Shown here one piece after another: positions 1-8,687 of a DNA stretch of 46,124 nucleotides. Source of the stretch: Gammaproteobacteria bacterium (GTDB lineage Bacteria > Pseudomonadota > Gammaproteobacteria > Xanthomonadales > SZUA-5); contig JAUIFV010000016.1 in assembly GCA_030430155.1 (NCBI GenBank), positions 1 to 46,124 on the forward strand. Reading direction: 5' to 3'. Below the pieces are notes generated by a model. It did not search any database. It was given only the letters and a program-made list of their open reading frames with translations, and was not told where the DNA came from. The first letter of the stretch is position 1, and each line of letters opens with the position of its first letter. A program made the translations under genes and the position numbers.

Positions 1-303
1 CCCGCGCCGCCGCGCCGCTCCCCGCCGGATCTGGACGAGCTGCCGCCCAAGCAGCTGCCGCCGGACGCGGTGCAGCCGGAAGTCAGCATTCGCCCTGGCA
101 AGGACGGTGGCCGGATCGAGGAATATCGCGAGAACGGCCGATTGCTCTATGTGCGCGTGGTGCCTAAACGCGGCATTCCCTACGTGCTGATCGATTCGGA
201 CAACGACGGCGAGATCGATCGCGCGCCGCCCGGAACCAACGAGGTATTGCCGGTGTTCTACGACATCCGGCTGCCTGAGCGCGACGAGACCAGCGACGAC
301 TGA
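1..303 (+). CDS. DUF2782 family protein, 5' end outside window
   Basis: The frame is open from base 1 to the TGA at 301-303, so the gene starts upstream of the window and about 100 C-terminal residues are visible. The visible start is Pro/Arg-rich (a likely periplasmic linker). It is followed by a small domain (EVSIRPGKDGGRIEEYRENG, then a YVRVVPKRGIPYVLIDSD stretch) that matches my memory of DUF2782, small gammaproteobacterial proteins of unknown function often found near polA. A GTG at 70 could serve as a start, but the open upstream frame and the proline-rich run argue for a longer protein with a signal peptide. Its stop overlaps the dctQ start (A303 is shared), so the two are translationally coupled. 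Function unknown. Confidence 0.75.
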   Translation, partial: PAPPRRSPPDLDELPPKQLPPDAVQPEVSIRPGKDGGRIEEYRENGRLLYVRVVPKRGIPYVLIDSDNDGEIDRAPPGTNEVLPVFYDIRLPERDETSDD

Positions 304-830
304 TGCACGGCGGCGCACCGGGCCTGGACGCGCTCGCCGAGGCTTTTGAGCTGACCCTGGATCTGCTGGGCCGGGTGCTGCTGGTCGCCGCAGCGCTGGT
401 GGTGCTGGGCGAGTTCGCCATCGTCGCGCTGCGCTACGGCTGGTCATTCTCCAGACCGTGGCTGCAGGAGGCGGTGCTGGCCGCCAATGCGGTGCTGTTT
501 CTGCTCGGCGCGGCCTACACCCTGCGCTGCGACGAGCATGTGCGTGTCGACCTGTGGTCCAAACGGCGCTCGGCCAAAGGCCAGGCGTGGAGCGAAATCA
601 TCGGCTTCGTGGTCTTCCTGCTGCCCTTCTGCGGCCTGATCGTGTGGACCGGCTGGCAGTATTTTTTGCGCAGCTGGCAGATCGGCGAGGGCTCCGATCA
701 GCCCGGCGGGCTGCCGGCGTTGTATCTGCTCAAGGCGCTGATTCCATTGGCCGGCGGGCTGCTGATCGTCGCCGGTTTGGCCCGCGCCTTGCGTGCCTGC
801 AGCACCTTGCTGAAGACTGACCCGGCATGA
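303..830 (+). CDS. dctQ: TRAP transporter small permease subunit (DctQ-like)
   Basis: This 175-residue protein has four hydrophobic segments (about residues 15-40, 50-67, 95-118 and 135-160). A 'CDEHVRVDLWSKR' stretch between the second and third matches the conserved loop of DctQ proteins. DctQ is the small inner-membrane subunit of tripartite ATP-independent periplasmic transporters, which import carboxylates and similar solutes with the sodium gradient. The start overlaps the preceding stop, and its own stop overlaps the dctM start (ATGA at 827-830). No periplasmic DctP gene is visible here; it may lie upstream of the window. The substrate cannot be told from this subunit. Confidence 0.9.
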   Translation: MHGGAPGLDALAEAFELTLDLLGRVLLVAAALVVLGEFAIVALRYGWSFSRPWLQEAVLAANAVLFLLGAAYTLRCDEHVRVDLWSKRRSAKGQAWSEIIGFVVFLLPFCGLIVWTGWQYFLRSWQIGEGSDQPGGLPALYLLKALIPLAGGLLIVAGLARALRACSTLLKTDPA

Positions 831-2188
831 GCGTGGCCGATCTGTTGGCTCTGGGTTTGTTTGCGGCGCTGCTGGCGGCGCTGACTTTGGGCTATCCGGT
901 GGCGCTGACCCTGGGCGGTGTGGCGCTGATCTTTGCCGGCATCGGCACCGCGCTGGGCGCTTTTGATCCCGCCTTCCTGGCCGCCCTGCCCAATCGCATC
1001 TTCGGCATCGTCAGCAACCAGACCCTGCTTGCGGTGCCGCTGTTCGTGTTCATGGGGGTGATGCTGGAGCGCTCCAAGCTGGCCGAGCGGCTGCTGACCA
1101 CGATGGCGGCGCTGTTTGGCGGGATGCGCGGCGGACTGGCGCTGAGCGTGCTGGCGGTGGGCGCGGTGCTCGCCGCCAGCACCGGCATCGTCGGCGCCAC
1201 GGTGGTGACCATGGGGCTGATCTCGCTGCCGACCATGCTGCGCCTGGGCTACGACCCCAAACTCGCCTCCGGGGTGATTGCCGCATCCGGCACCCTGGGG
1301 CAGATCATTCCGCCCTCGCTGGCCCTGGTGCTGCTCGGCGATGTGCTTTCCAATGCCTATCAGCAGGCCCAGCTCAAGCAGGGCATATTCTCGCCGGAAA
1401 CGGTGTCGGTGGGCGATCTGTTCATGGGCGCGCTGGTGCCCGGATTGCTGCTGGTGCTGCTCTACGCGCTGTGGATCCTGTGCTGCGCCTGGCGCCGGCC
1501 ACAGTCCGCGCCGGCGTTGCCGGCCGCAGAGCGGCCATCGGTGGCGCCCAGAGCGCTGGTCGAGGTGCTGCTGCCGCCGCTGCTGCTGATCGTCGCTGTG
1601 CTGGGCTCGATCCTGGCCGGCTTTGCCACCCCTACCGAGGCCGCCGCTGTCGGTGCGGTAGGCGCCACACTGCTCGCCGCGGCAGGACGACAGCTGACCT
1701 GGAAACGACTGCGCGAGAGCCTGGACAGCACCATCAAGGTCACCTCGATGGTCTACCTGATCCTGATCGGCGCGGCGCTGTTCTCCCTGGTGTTCCGCGG
1801 CTTCGGCGGCGACGAGCGGGTCGCCGAGCTGCTGCAGGGGCTGCCCGGTGGGCTGCTGGGCGCGCTGCTGCTGGTCAATCTGTGCATGTTCCTGCTCGGC
1901 TTTGTGCTCGACTTTATCGAGATCACCTTCGTGGTGGTCCCGATCGTGGCCCCAGCGCTGCTGATGCTGGGCGTCGACCCGGTGTGGCTGGGCGTGCTCT
2001 TCGCCATCAACCTGCAGACCTCTTTCCTCACCCCGCCCTTCGGCTTCGCCCTGTTCTACCTGCGCGGCGTCGCCCCGCCCGAGCTGGCCACCGCCGACCT
2101 GTACCGTGGCGCGGTGCCTTTTGTGGGCATACAGCTGTTGATGCTGGCGGCGTTGATGGTGTTTCCGGGGTTGGTTTGGGTGCCTTAG
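827..2188 (+). CDS. dctM: TRAP transporter large permease subunit (DctM-like)
   Basis: This 453-residue, very hydrophobic protein has about twelve predicted membrane segments and family hallmarks: 'LLAVPLFVFMGVMLERS' near residues 65-82, 'ASTGIVGATVVTMGLISLPTM' near 117-137, 'ASGTLGQIIPPSLALVLLG' near 152-170, and 'NLQTSFLTPPFGFALFYLRG' near 394-413. DctM is the transport channel that works with DctQ and an extracytoplasmic binding protein. A loop at about 175-195 (NAYQQAQLKQGIFSPETVS) is longer than in basic C4-dicarboxylate DctM proteins and suits the subgroup often annotated for mannitol or haloacid-type substrates; that assignment is weak. A heptad repeat element follows the stop by 12 bases. 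Confidence 0.92.
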   Translation: MSVADLLALGLFAALLAALTLGYPVALTLGGVALIFAGIGTALGAFDPAFLAALPNRIFGIVSNQTLLAVPLFVFMGVMLERSKLAERLLTTMAALFGGMRGGLALSVLAVGAVLAASTGIVGATVVTMGLISLPTMLRLGYDPKLASGVIAASGTLGQIIPPSLALVLLGDVLSNAYQQAQLKQGIFSPETVSVGDLFMGALVPGLLLVLLYALWILCCAWRRPQSAPALPAAERPSVAPRALVEVLLPPLLLIVAVLGSILAGFATPTEAAAVGAVGATLLAAAGRQLTWKRLRESLDSTIKVTSMVYLILIGAALFSLVFRGFGGDERVAELLQGLPGGLLGALLLVNLCMFLLGFVLDFIEITFVVVPIVAPALLMLGVDPVWLGVLFAINLQTSFLTPPFGFALFYLRGVAPPELATADLYRGAVPFVGIQLLMLAALMVFPGLVWVP

Positions 2189-2200
2189 CTAGGAGCGATT

Positions 2201-2280
2201 AGGGCACAGGGCCCAGGGCATAGGGCCCAGGCGGGGAGGCGTGGCTTGGTCTGGGCCCTGAGCCCTGGGCCCTGGGCCCT
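2201..2280. repeat. Paired heptad element A (convergent gap dctM / propeller gene)
   Basis: The left arm (2201-2231) reads AGGGCAC, AGGGCCC, AGGGCAT, AGGGCCC, AGG. The right arm (2251-2280) is its near reverse complement; its bottom strand reads AGGGCCC, AGGGCCC, AGGGCTC, AGGGCCC, AG. The spacer is 19 nt. The arms could pair over about 27 of 30 positions. The element fills the gap between the stop codons of two convergent genes, which suits a bidirectional terminator, although there is no T-tract. Confidence 0.9.
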
Positions 2281-2285
2281 ATTCT

Positions 2286-5231
2286 TCAATCCTCCCTCCC
2301 CCGCAGCTTGAACGCCGGCTTCAATCGCGGCTCTGGCTTGCGCGGGGGCTTGACCTTCAGGGTCTGGTCGGCACTGCCGCGCTCGTTGATTACGCGCAGG
2401 GTGTAGTCGCCGGGGAAGACGTAGAGCGGCTGGCCCAGCGCGACCGCCTGGGCCACCGGCGTCTCGCTCCACGGTCGCGATTCACCTTCGGCAGCGTCCG
2501 AGGCTTCGACTTTGCCGGCCTCGGCGGCGAGCGCGGCGTCGGCATCGAGCAGCAGATCCCAGCGCACGCCGTTGATGCCCTGGCGCAGATTCAGCTCGCG
2601 CTCGGCAATCACCCGCTGCTGCGCATCGAGTACCTGTAGTCGACCATCACCGGCCTGGGCGGACCACAGGTGGAAGTCCAGCTGCGGCAGCGCATCGGGG
2701 TCCTCGAACCAGCGCCGCTGACCCGAGCGCCAGCGCTCGCTGGCCTGCACGGCGTCGACATGAAACAGGTGCAAATCGGCGTCGCGTACCGTTGCCGACA
2801 GATCTTGCAGCGGCAGCACATCGAGCACCCAGACGCTACGCCCGTGGGTGCCGGCAACCAGCTCGCGATCGCGCGGATGCACCACCAGATCGTGGACCGG
2901 CACATTGGGCAACCCCTCGCCCAGCGCAAGCCAGCTGTCGCCGCGATCGATGGAGGCATAGACGCCACGATCGGTGCCGACGTAGAGCACTTCGGGATTG
3001 ACCGGGTCCTCGCGCACCACGTTGATCGGCTCGGCGGGCAACCCGGCGGCGATCGAGGTCCAGCGCCTGCCCAGATCCTCGCTGCGATACAGATAGGCGC
3101 GCTGGTCGTCGTTGCGGTAGCCGTTCAGGGCCAGATAGACCCGCTCGCGCTCGGCGCTACTGGCGACCACTCGGGATACCCACAGCTCGCTGGGCAGGCC
3201 CTTGCTGCGCGACGACCAGCTGACCCCGCCGTCGACGCTGACGTGGATCTGGCCGTCGTCAGTACCGGCCCAGATCAGTCCGAACTGGATACTCGACTCC
3301 GAGATACTGGTAATCGTGGCAAAGGGCACATCGCCGCGCTGTTCAGAGCGACTCAGATCGGGGCTGATAGCGCTCCAACTGACGCCCTGATCCATCGAGC
3401 GATAGAGCCGATTGGCGCCCATGTAGAGGATGTCGGGGTTGTGGCTGGACAGCGCGATGGGCGTCTGCCAGTTGAAGCGCAGGGCCGGGTCGAACAGGCC
3501 GGGGCGCGGCCGCACCTGACCGTCGTTGCTGCTGCCCTGGCGTGAGTAGAAGCCGAACTGATAGCCGCTGTAGAAAATCTTGGGGTCGCGCGGATCGATC
3601 TGGATCTGCATGCCGTCGCCGCCGTTGATCATGCTCCAGGCGTCGATGTCGTCCGGGTCGGCCTTGGACGAACCTCTCAGCGTGCCGTTGTCCTGCAGTC
3701 CGGTGTAGACGTTGTAGGGCTCGGCCATGTCGACGGCCACCGCATAGCTCTGCCCTACCGCCTGCCGGTCCAATTTCAGCCAGCTCTCCCCGCCGTCGTA
3801 GCTGACGTCCAGGCCGCCGTCGTTGCCGCTGTAGATGCGCTGCGGGGCTTGCGGATCAATCCACCAGGCGTGGTGGTCGACGTGCACGTCAGGCTGGTTG
3901 ATGCCAACGAAGTTCTTGCCGCCGTCGGCGCTGCTCATCATCGGCACGCCGAGCAGATAGATGCGGTCGGGGTCATCCGGGGCTACTCGGATCTGCCCGA
4001 AGTAGTAGCCGAAGGTGTAGTAGAACTCGCCCAGCACCGCCTCGTGGGTCTTCGCCCAGCGCTGACCGCCATCGTCGCTGCGGTAGACCTCGATGCCGCG
4101 CGGGGCGGCATCGAACAGCGCGCTGTTGCCGTCGCTGAGCTTGTCGCGCAGCTGCTGCATGCTCAGCTCGCCGCTGCGCAGCATCTGCATCAGCTTCTTG
4201 GCATCGATGTCCAAAGGCAGATCGGTGCCGCGCAGGAAGCCATCGACCAGATCGGTATCCTGGCGCAGGAACTCGTCCTTGCTCATATCGCGCAAACGCA
4301 GCGGGGCCAGCGGGTGCTCGCCGCGATCGGCCAGCTCGGCCGGCACGGTCTGCTGGTTGTCGAGCACCGCGTAGACGGTCTGCGGCTGGCTGGGCGCCAC
4401 CGCCAAACCAATGCGGCCGACGTGATTGCCGCTGGGAAAGCCGTTGCTGAGCCGGGTCCAGCTGTCGCCGCCATCGCTGGACTTGTAGATCCCGCTGCCC
4501 GGCCCACTGTCGCGGAAATCCCAGGGCCGCCGCGCCTTGTCCCATAGTGAGGCGTAGATCACCTGCGAGTTACTGGGATCGAAGCTCAGATCAGTGGCGC
4601 CGGTCCATTCGTTGGCGCCGGCCAGGACCTGCTCCCAGCTGTCCCCGCCGTCCACCGTTCTATACACGCCGCGCGCTCCGCCGGGGGTGTACAGCCGACC
4701 CTGCACCGCGACATAGACGCGATCGCCGTTGTCCGGATCGACGATGATCCGCGCGATGCGATCGGCATCGTCCAGCCCCGCCGGGCGGAAGCTGGCGCCG
4801 CCGTCGTCGGAGCGAAACAGGCCCAGACCGGCGTAGGAGGAGCGCGAGGCGTTGGCTTCGCCGCTACCCACCCAGAGGCGCTGCGGATGGTTGGGATCGA
4901 TGGCCAGATCGCCGCTGATCATGGTCGCCAGCTGGTCGCTCAGAGGGCTGAAGGTGACCCCGTTGTTGGTGGTCTTCCAGACCCCGCCGGAGGCGTAGGC
5001 GACATAGAAGCTGTAGGGCTCGCCCGGCACTACTTCGATGTCGACGATGCGTCCGCCCTGGACGATGGGTCCGATGGCGCGCCAGCTCAACCCGGCCAGC
5101 GGCGTGCTGGCCTGCAGCTGCTGATGCCGTTCCCAGGCCGTCCAGCGCTCCGCGCTGGTGCTCGGCGCGGCGCTGGCAGCGAAATTGAGCGTAAGGGCAA
5201 GACCAGCGGCAAGCCAGCGTTGGATGGACAT
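2286..5231 (-). CDS. Secreted sortilin/BNR-type beta-propeller protein (WD40/YVTN/BNR-like)
   Basis: This 981-residue protein begins with a signal peptide (MSIQRWLAAGLALTLNFAAS, cleavage near ASA-AP). I chose the ATG at 5231 because GGGAG lies about 6 bases upstream; the frame continues further upstream but only through heptad-repeat sequence. The body carries many BNR/Asp-box units (for example SDDGGASF, TVDGGDSW, SSDGGDSW, SYDGGESW, SVDGGVSW, SIDRGDSW). These are the hallmark of sialidase- and Vps10/sortilin-like propellers, which large secreted bacterial proteins of this class carry in two blocks of blades. The C-terminal ~150 residues look like a beta-sandwich, ending in a Lys/Pro-rich tail (LKVKPPRKPEPRLKPAF). 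No catalytic function can be assigned. It is probably exported and periplasmic or surface-associated. Confidence 0.88.
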   Translation of the reverse strand: MSIQRWLAAGLALTLNFAASAAPSTSAERWTAWERHQQLQASTPLAGLSWRAIGPIVQGGRIVDIEVVPGEPYSFYVAYASGGVWKTTNNGVTFSPLSDQLATMISGDLAIDPNHPQRLWVGSGEANASRSSYAGLGLFRSDDGGASFRPAGLDDADRIARIIVDPDNGDRVYVAVQGRLYTPGGARGVYRTVDGGDSWEQVLAGANEWTGATDLSFDPSNSQVIYASLWDKARRPWDFRDSGPGSGIYKSSDGGDSWTRLSNGFPSGNHVGRIGLAVAPSQPQTVYAVLDNQQTVPAELADRGEHPLAPLRLRDMSKDEFLRQDTDLVDGFLRGTDLPLDIDAKKLMQMLRSGELSMQQLRDKLSDGNSALFDAAPRGIEVYRSDDGGQRWAKTHEAVLGEFYYTFGYYFGQIRVAPDDPDRIYLLGVPMMSSADGGKNFVGINQPDVHVDHHAWWIDPQAPQRIYSGNDGGLDVSYDGGESWLKLDRQAVGQSYAVAVDMAEPYNVYTGLQDNGTLRGSSKADPDDIDAWSMINGGDGMQIQIDPRDPKIFYSGYQFGFYSRQGSSNDGQVRPRPGLFDPALRFNWQTPIALSSHNPDILYMGANRLYRSMDQGVSWSAISPDLSRSEQRGDVPFATITSISESSIQFGLIWAGTDDGQIHVSVDGGVSWSSRSKGLPSELWVSRVVASSAERERVYLALNGYRNDDQRAYLYRSEDLGRRWTSIAAGLPAEPINVVREDPVNPEVLYVGTDRGVYASIDRGDSWLALGEGLPNVPVHDLVVHPRDRELVAGTHGRSVWVLDVLPLQDLSATVRDADLHLFHVDAVQASERWRSGQRRWFEDPDALPQLDFHLWSAQAGDGRLQVLDAQQRVIAERELNLRQGINGVRWDLLLDADAALAAEAGKVEASDAAEGESRPWSETPVAQAVALGQPLYVFPGDYTLRVINERGSADQTLKVKPPRKPEPRLKPAFKLRGRED

Positions 5232-5312
5232 GGCGTACTCCCAGGCGATTCCAACGGCAAAGATAGCCCAAACTTGGTGCTGCGGCGGAACGCCGGCATC
5301 CTGCCCGCGTGA

Positions 5313-5472
5313 AGGGCCCAGGGCCCAGGGCATAGGGCCCAGGCGGGTCCTGGAGCATCCCAGCGCTGGCGTGCGTTGCACGCCGGTCAGCCGTTCCCTC
5401 CATGCGAGCCCTCAAGCAACGACTTGCGGCGTCCTGGCTTTCCTGGGCCCTGGGCCCTAAGCCCTGGGCCCT
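5313..5472. repeat. Paired heptad element B (divergent region, 5' side of propeller and FHA-GGDEF genes)
   Basis: The left arm (5313-5343) has four heptads (AGGGCCC, AGGGCCC, AGGGCAT, AGGGCCC, AGG). The right arm (5443-5472) is the reverse complement of four heptads, one reading AGGGCTT. The spacer of about 99 nt contains a compact hairpin at 5368-5384 (GGCGTGC, GTT, GCACGCC). Unlike most copies, this one lies between two divergent genes, so it sits in the upstream region of both. The rest of 5232-5620 shows no further gene. Confidence 0.88.
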
Positions 5473-5620
5473 AAACGCAGAGCCGCCCGCGATCAGCGGG
5501 AAAGCCCCGGGTCACGTGGCCGGTTCACACTGCTTGCCAATCACCCGTGGCCCCTGTTCCCTCCGACTGTCGTGTAACGGTCTAGAATGGATCCAAGTCG
5601 GCCGAAACGGGCGCGGTTTA

Positions 5621-6520
5621 ATGAGTGACAGGGGACCGCAGGACACCCTCACTACGGAACGAGGCAATCTGGCTCGCCTGGCGGCGGCCCTTGGTACCGG
5701 TAACGGTGCCAAGCTGACCATTACCCAGGGCGAGGGCGTCGGTCGCGAAATCGAGCTGCGCGATACGCCGCTGATCGTCGGCCGCTCCTCGGAAAGCGAT
5801 CTGCGCCTGCTCAATCGCGCGGTGTCGAGGCTGCATTGTCGGGTCTGGCGCGACGCTACCGGTTTCTGGCTGCGTGATCTCAATTCCACCAACCGCACCT
5901 ATCTCAATGAGCGCCCAGTGGTGGAAGCGCGGCTCAAGGACGGCGACAACATCATGGTCGGCGGCACCGTGCTGCAGTTCGGCGAGCAGCGCTCGGTGGA
6001 CGGCGACGCACAGAATCAGCTCTACGATCTGGTCACTCACGACGGCTTGACCGGGCTGTTCAATCGGCGCCACTTCGAAACCCTGCTGGATCAGGAGATC
6101 GCCCGCAGCCGACGCCGTGATCATCAGTTCGTGGTTGCCGCGCTGGAGCTCGATCACTTGGCCGAGGTGCGCGAGAAGCAGGGCGTGGCGGCCGGAGAAG
6201 AGCTGCTCAAGCGCTGCGCCCGGTTGCTGCAGCTGGAGCTGCGCGAGGAGGACATCAAGGCTCGGCTGGGCGAAGGCGAGTTTGCCGTGCTGCTGCCGGA
6301 GACCTCGATGGACGAGGCGCTGCCGCTACTGGATCGATTGCGCCTGCGTGTCGGCGGTTCGGAGTTCAACGTCGGTGGGGTGGTGGTGAGCACCACGGTA
6401 AGCGCCGGCGCCGCGCTGTGGACCAAGGCAGTGGACTCCCGCGAGGCGGTGCTGAAATCGCTGGACGGCGCGCTGTATAAGGCCCGTCAGGGCGGACGCA
6501 ACCGCGTCGCCCAGAGTTGA
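5621..6520 (+). CDS. FHA domain-GGDEF domain protein with degenerate signature
   Basis: This 299-residue cytoplasmic protein has an N-terminal FHA domain at about residues 30-120 (VGRSSESDLRL, then SRLHC and LNSTNRTYLN, the phosphothreonine-binding motifs). A GGDEF domain follows at about 140-299, entered by the typical 'YDLVTHDGLTGLFNRRHF'. The GGDEF signature reads GEGEF (217-221), and the nucleotide-binding FK..ND region reads 'LDHLAEVREKQG'. Diguanylate cyclase activity is therefore doubtful; the domain may be a sensor or an inactive regulator. The FHA domain implies docking to a phosphoprotein, presumably a Ser/Thr kinase target. The ATG at 5621 is chosen because the 73 codons upstream read through heptad element B and noncoding sequence. 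Confidence 0.88.
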   Translation: MSDRGPQDTLTTERGNLARLAAALGTGNGAKLTITQGEGVGREIELRDTPLIVGRSSESDLRLLNRAVSRLHCRVWRDATGFWLRDLNSTNRTYLNERPVVEARLKDGDNIMVGGTVLQFGEQRSVDGDAQNQLYDLVTHDGLTGLFNRRHFETLLDQEIARSRRRDHQFVVAALELDHLAEVREKQGVAAGEELLKRCARLLQLELREEDIKARLGEGEFAVLLPETSMDEALPLLDRLRLRVGGSEFNVGGVVVSTTVSAGAALWTKAVDSREAVLKSLDGALYKARQGGRNRVAQS

Positions 6521-6590
6521 GCTGAATCAAACCAGAAACCACGCCAAGGCGGTCGGATGGCCGCCTTGCCCAACTGTTGCCATCGTTGCC

Positions 6591-8219
6591 ATGCCCTCAC
6601 GCCTGATTCCATTTGCACTGACTGTCCTCGCCCTGCTCGTCGCACTGTGGGCGACCAGCCTGCACGGCGGCTGGTGGATCGCGGTCGCGCTGCTAGCCGC
6701 GCTGAATGCGCTAGGCATCGCCGACCTGCGTCAGACCCATTCGGCGGTGCGCCGCAACTACCCCTTGATCGGTCGGGTGCGATTTCTGGCCGAAGACCTG
6801 CGGCCCTTCGTGCGCCAGTACTTCGTCGAGGACGACAACGACGAAGTCCCGTTCAGCTACGCCCAGCGCACCCTGGTCTACCAGCGCTCCAAGAGCGTGC
6901 TGGACAAGCTGCCCTTCGGCACCGAGCGCGATCTGTATACCGCCAAGCACGAGTGGATCAATCACTCGATGGCGCCGGTGAAGCCGGCGCTGGAGGAATT
7001 CCGGGTCCAGGTCGGTGGCGACCGCTGCAGCAAGCCCTACAGCGCATCGGTGCTGAACATCTCGGCGATGAGCTTCGGTTCGCTGTCGGCCAATGCGGTG
7101 CTGGCTTTGAGCCGCGGCGCCGCGCGCGGCGGCTTCTATCACGACACCGGCGAGGGCGGCTTGAGCGACTACCACCTGGAAGGCGGCGGCGATCTGGTCT
7201 GGGAGATCGGCAGCGGCTATTTCAGCTGTCGCGACGAGCAGGGCCGGTTCGACCCCGACAGCTTCGCCCGGCGCGCGCGCCATCCGCGGGTGAAGATGAT
7301 TGAGCTCAAGCTCAGCCAGGGTGCCAAGCCCGGTCACGGTGGCATCCTGCCGGGGCAGAAGGTCAGCGCCGAGATCGCCCGCACCCGCGCCGTGCCCGAA
7401 GGTCAGGACTGCGTCTCCCCGGCCACGCACAGCGCCTTCAGCAACCCGATCGAGCTGCTCGAATTCATTGACCGACTGCGCCAGCTCGCCGACGGCAAGC
7501 CGGTAGGCTTCAAGCTCGCCATCGGCCATCCGTGGGAGTGGTTCGGGATTGCCAAGGCGATGCTGGAGACCGATCTGCTGCCCGACTTCATCGTGGTTGA
7601 CGGTGCCGAAGGCGGCACTGGCGCTGCGCCGCTGGAGTTCGCCGATAACGTCGGTCTGCCGCTGCGCGAAGCGCTGCTGCTGGTCCACAACACCCTGGTC
7701 GGCTGTGGTTTGCGCGAGAAGATCCGGATCGGCGCCGCGGGCAAGATCATCAGCGCCTTCGACATGGCGCGCACCCTGGCCCTGGGCGCCGACTGGTGCA
7801 ATGCCGCGCGCGGCTTCATGTTTTCGCTGGGCTGCATCCAGTCGCAGCACTGCCACACCGGCAAGTGCCCAACCGGCGTTGCGACTCAGGACAGCGAGCG
7901 CCAAAAGGCGCTCAACGTTGCCGACAAGGCCGCTAGGGTGCAGCAGTTCCATCACAACACCCTGCACGCGCTGGCCGAGCTGCTCGGCGCGGCTGGGCTC
8001 AATCGACCTGCGGAGCTGGGCCCGGAGCACATCATGCATCGACTGCCCACCGGCGAGATTCGCGCCTACGCCTTCTACTATCCGCAGCTCGCGGCGGGCG
8101 CATTGCTCAATGGCGGTGTCGACCTGTCGCCCTATCGGGAGTTTTGGAGCAAGGCCAGCGCACAGCGCTTCAATCCGCCGCAGGATCTGGCCGAGCTGCG
8201 GTTGAGTAAAGTGCGTTGA
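6591..8219 (+). CDS. FMN-binding glutamate-synthase-family protein
   Basis: This 542-residue protein has two N-terminal membrane segments (about residues 5-22 and 25-42) followed by a glutamate-synthase central/FMN domain. Recognisable parts are 'MSFGSLSANAVLALSRGA' (FMN-barrel entry), 'LSQGAKPGHGGILPGQKV', 'VDGAEGGTGAAPLEFADNVG', and the cysteine motif 'CIQSQHCHTGKCPTGVATQ', which in glutamate synthases binds the 3Fe-4S cluster. There is no glutamine amidotransferase domain, so it is not a complete GltB. Members of this membrane-anchored family are common but their reaction is not established. The start has no clear Shine-Dalgarno. The gene stands alone, followed 3 bases later by a heptad array. 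Confidence 0.88.
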   Translation: MPSRLIPFALTVLALLVALWATSLHGGWWIAVALLAALNALGIADLRQTHSAVRRNYPLIGRVRFLAEDLRPFVRQYFVEDDNDEVPFSYAQRTLVYQRSKSVLDKLPFGTERDLYTAKHEWINHSMAPVKPALEEFRVQVGGDRCSKPYSASVLNISAMSFGSLSANAVLALSRGAARGGFYHDTGEGGLSDYHLEGGGDLVWEIGSGYFSCRDEQGRFDPDSFARRARHPRVKMIELKLSQGAKPGHGGILPGQKVSAEIARTRAVPEGQDCVSPATHSAFSNPIELLEFIDRLRQLADGKPVGFKLAIGHPWEWFGIAKAMLETDLLPDFIVVDGAEGGTGAAPLEFADNVGLPLREALLLVHNTLVGCGLREKIRIGAAGKIISAFDMARTLALGADWCNAARGFMFSLGCIQSQHCHTGKCPTGVATQDSERQKALNVADKAARVQQFHHNTLHALAELLGAAGLNRPAELGPEHIMHRLPTGEIRAYAFYYPQLAAGALLNGGVDLSPYREFWSKASAQRFNPPQDLAELRLSKVR

Positions 8220-8222
8220 GAA

Positions 8223-8252
8223 AGGGCCCAGGGCTCAGGGCTTAGGGCCCAG
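8223..8252 (+). repeat. Single-arm heptad array C
   Basis: Four units (AGGGCCC, AGGGCTC, AGGGCTT, AGGGCCC) plus AG begin three bases after the TGA of the glutamate-synthase-like gene. I see no matching right arm before the next gene, so this copy is a half-element. Confidence 0.85.
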
Positions 8253-8354
8253 ATTCGAGCGCGGGTCCGACAAACTTGATCGCTACCCTGTGACTGTTGC
8301 GCTCGCTTTGGGTATTGTCACGCTCCCGTGCGCTGTATCGACAAGGCCCTCGCT

Positions 8355-8687
8355 TTGACCATCTACGAAGTCACCATTGAAATCGACATCGAATTGGCGG
8401 CCGAGTACCGGAGTTGGCTGGCCGCGCATGTGCGCGAGCTGCTGGCGTTGCCCGGATTCGTCAGCGCGCAGGTATTTGAGGTCGAAGCCGAGGTCAACGA
8501 TCCCGAGCGGGTCGGTCTGGTGGTGCAGTATCGGCTACGCAATCACGAAGCGCTGGTGCGCTATCTGGCCGATCACGCCCCGGCGATGCGCGCCAAGGCG
8601 GACGCCAGCTTCCTCGGCAAATACGCCGCCAAGCGCCGGGTCCTCAATCCGCTGTGCGAGATCCTGGCCAAGGATGCCGAATCTTAG
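8355..8687 (+). CDS. DUF4286 family protein
   Basis: This small 110-residue soluble protein reads IYEVTIEIDIELAAEYRSWL, then 'HVRELLALPGFVSAQVFEVE' and 'YRLRNHEALVRYLADHAPAMRA'. This matches my memory of DUF4286, a ferredoxin-like alpha/beta fold of unknown function. I place the start at TTG 8355 because AAGG lies 8 bases upstream and the protein then begins MTIYEV, as family members do. GTG 8328 in the same frame would add nine residues but has no ribosome-binding site. The TAG stop (8685-8687) overlaps the first unit of a heptad array. Confidence 0.78.
   Translation: MTIYEVTIEIDIELAAEYRSWLAAHVRELLALPGFVSAQVFEVEAEVNDPERVGLVVQYRLRNHEALVRYLADHAPAMRAKADASFLGKYAAKRRVLNPLCEILAKDAES

Noticed and set aside
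2201-2280. Heptad arrays as CRISPR repeats
   Set aside because: Units are 7 nt with no spacers of regular length between them, and no cas genes are present.
5313-5381. Upstream extension of the propeller protein start to 5381
   Set aside because: The added residues are translated heptad repeat (LGPMPWALGP-like), and the ATG at 5231 has both a ribosome site and a signal peptide.
6711-8039. 442-codon open frame antisense to the glutamate-synthase-like gene
   Set aside because: It mirrors a strongly supported coding region in high-GC DNA, shows no domain, and is a codon-bias shadow.
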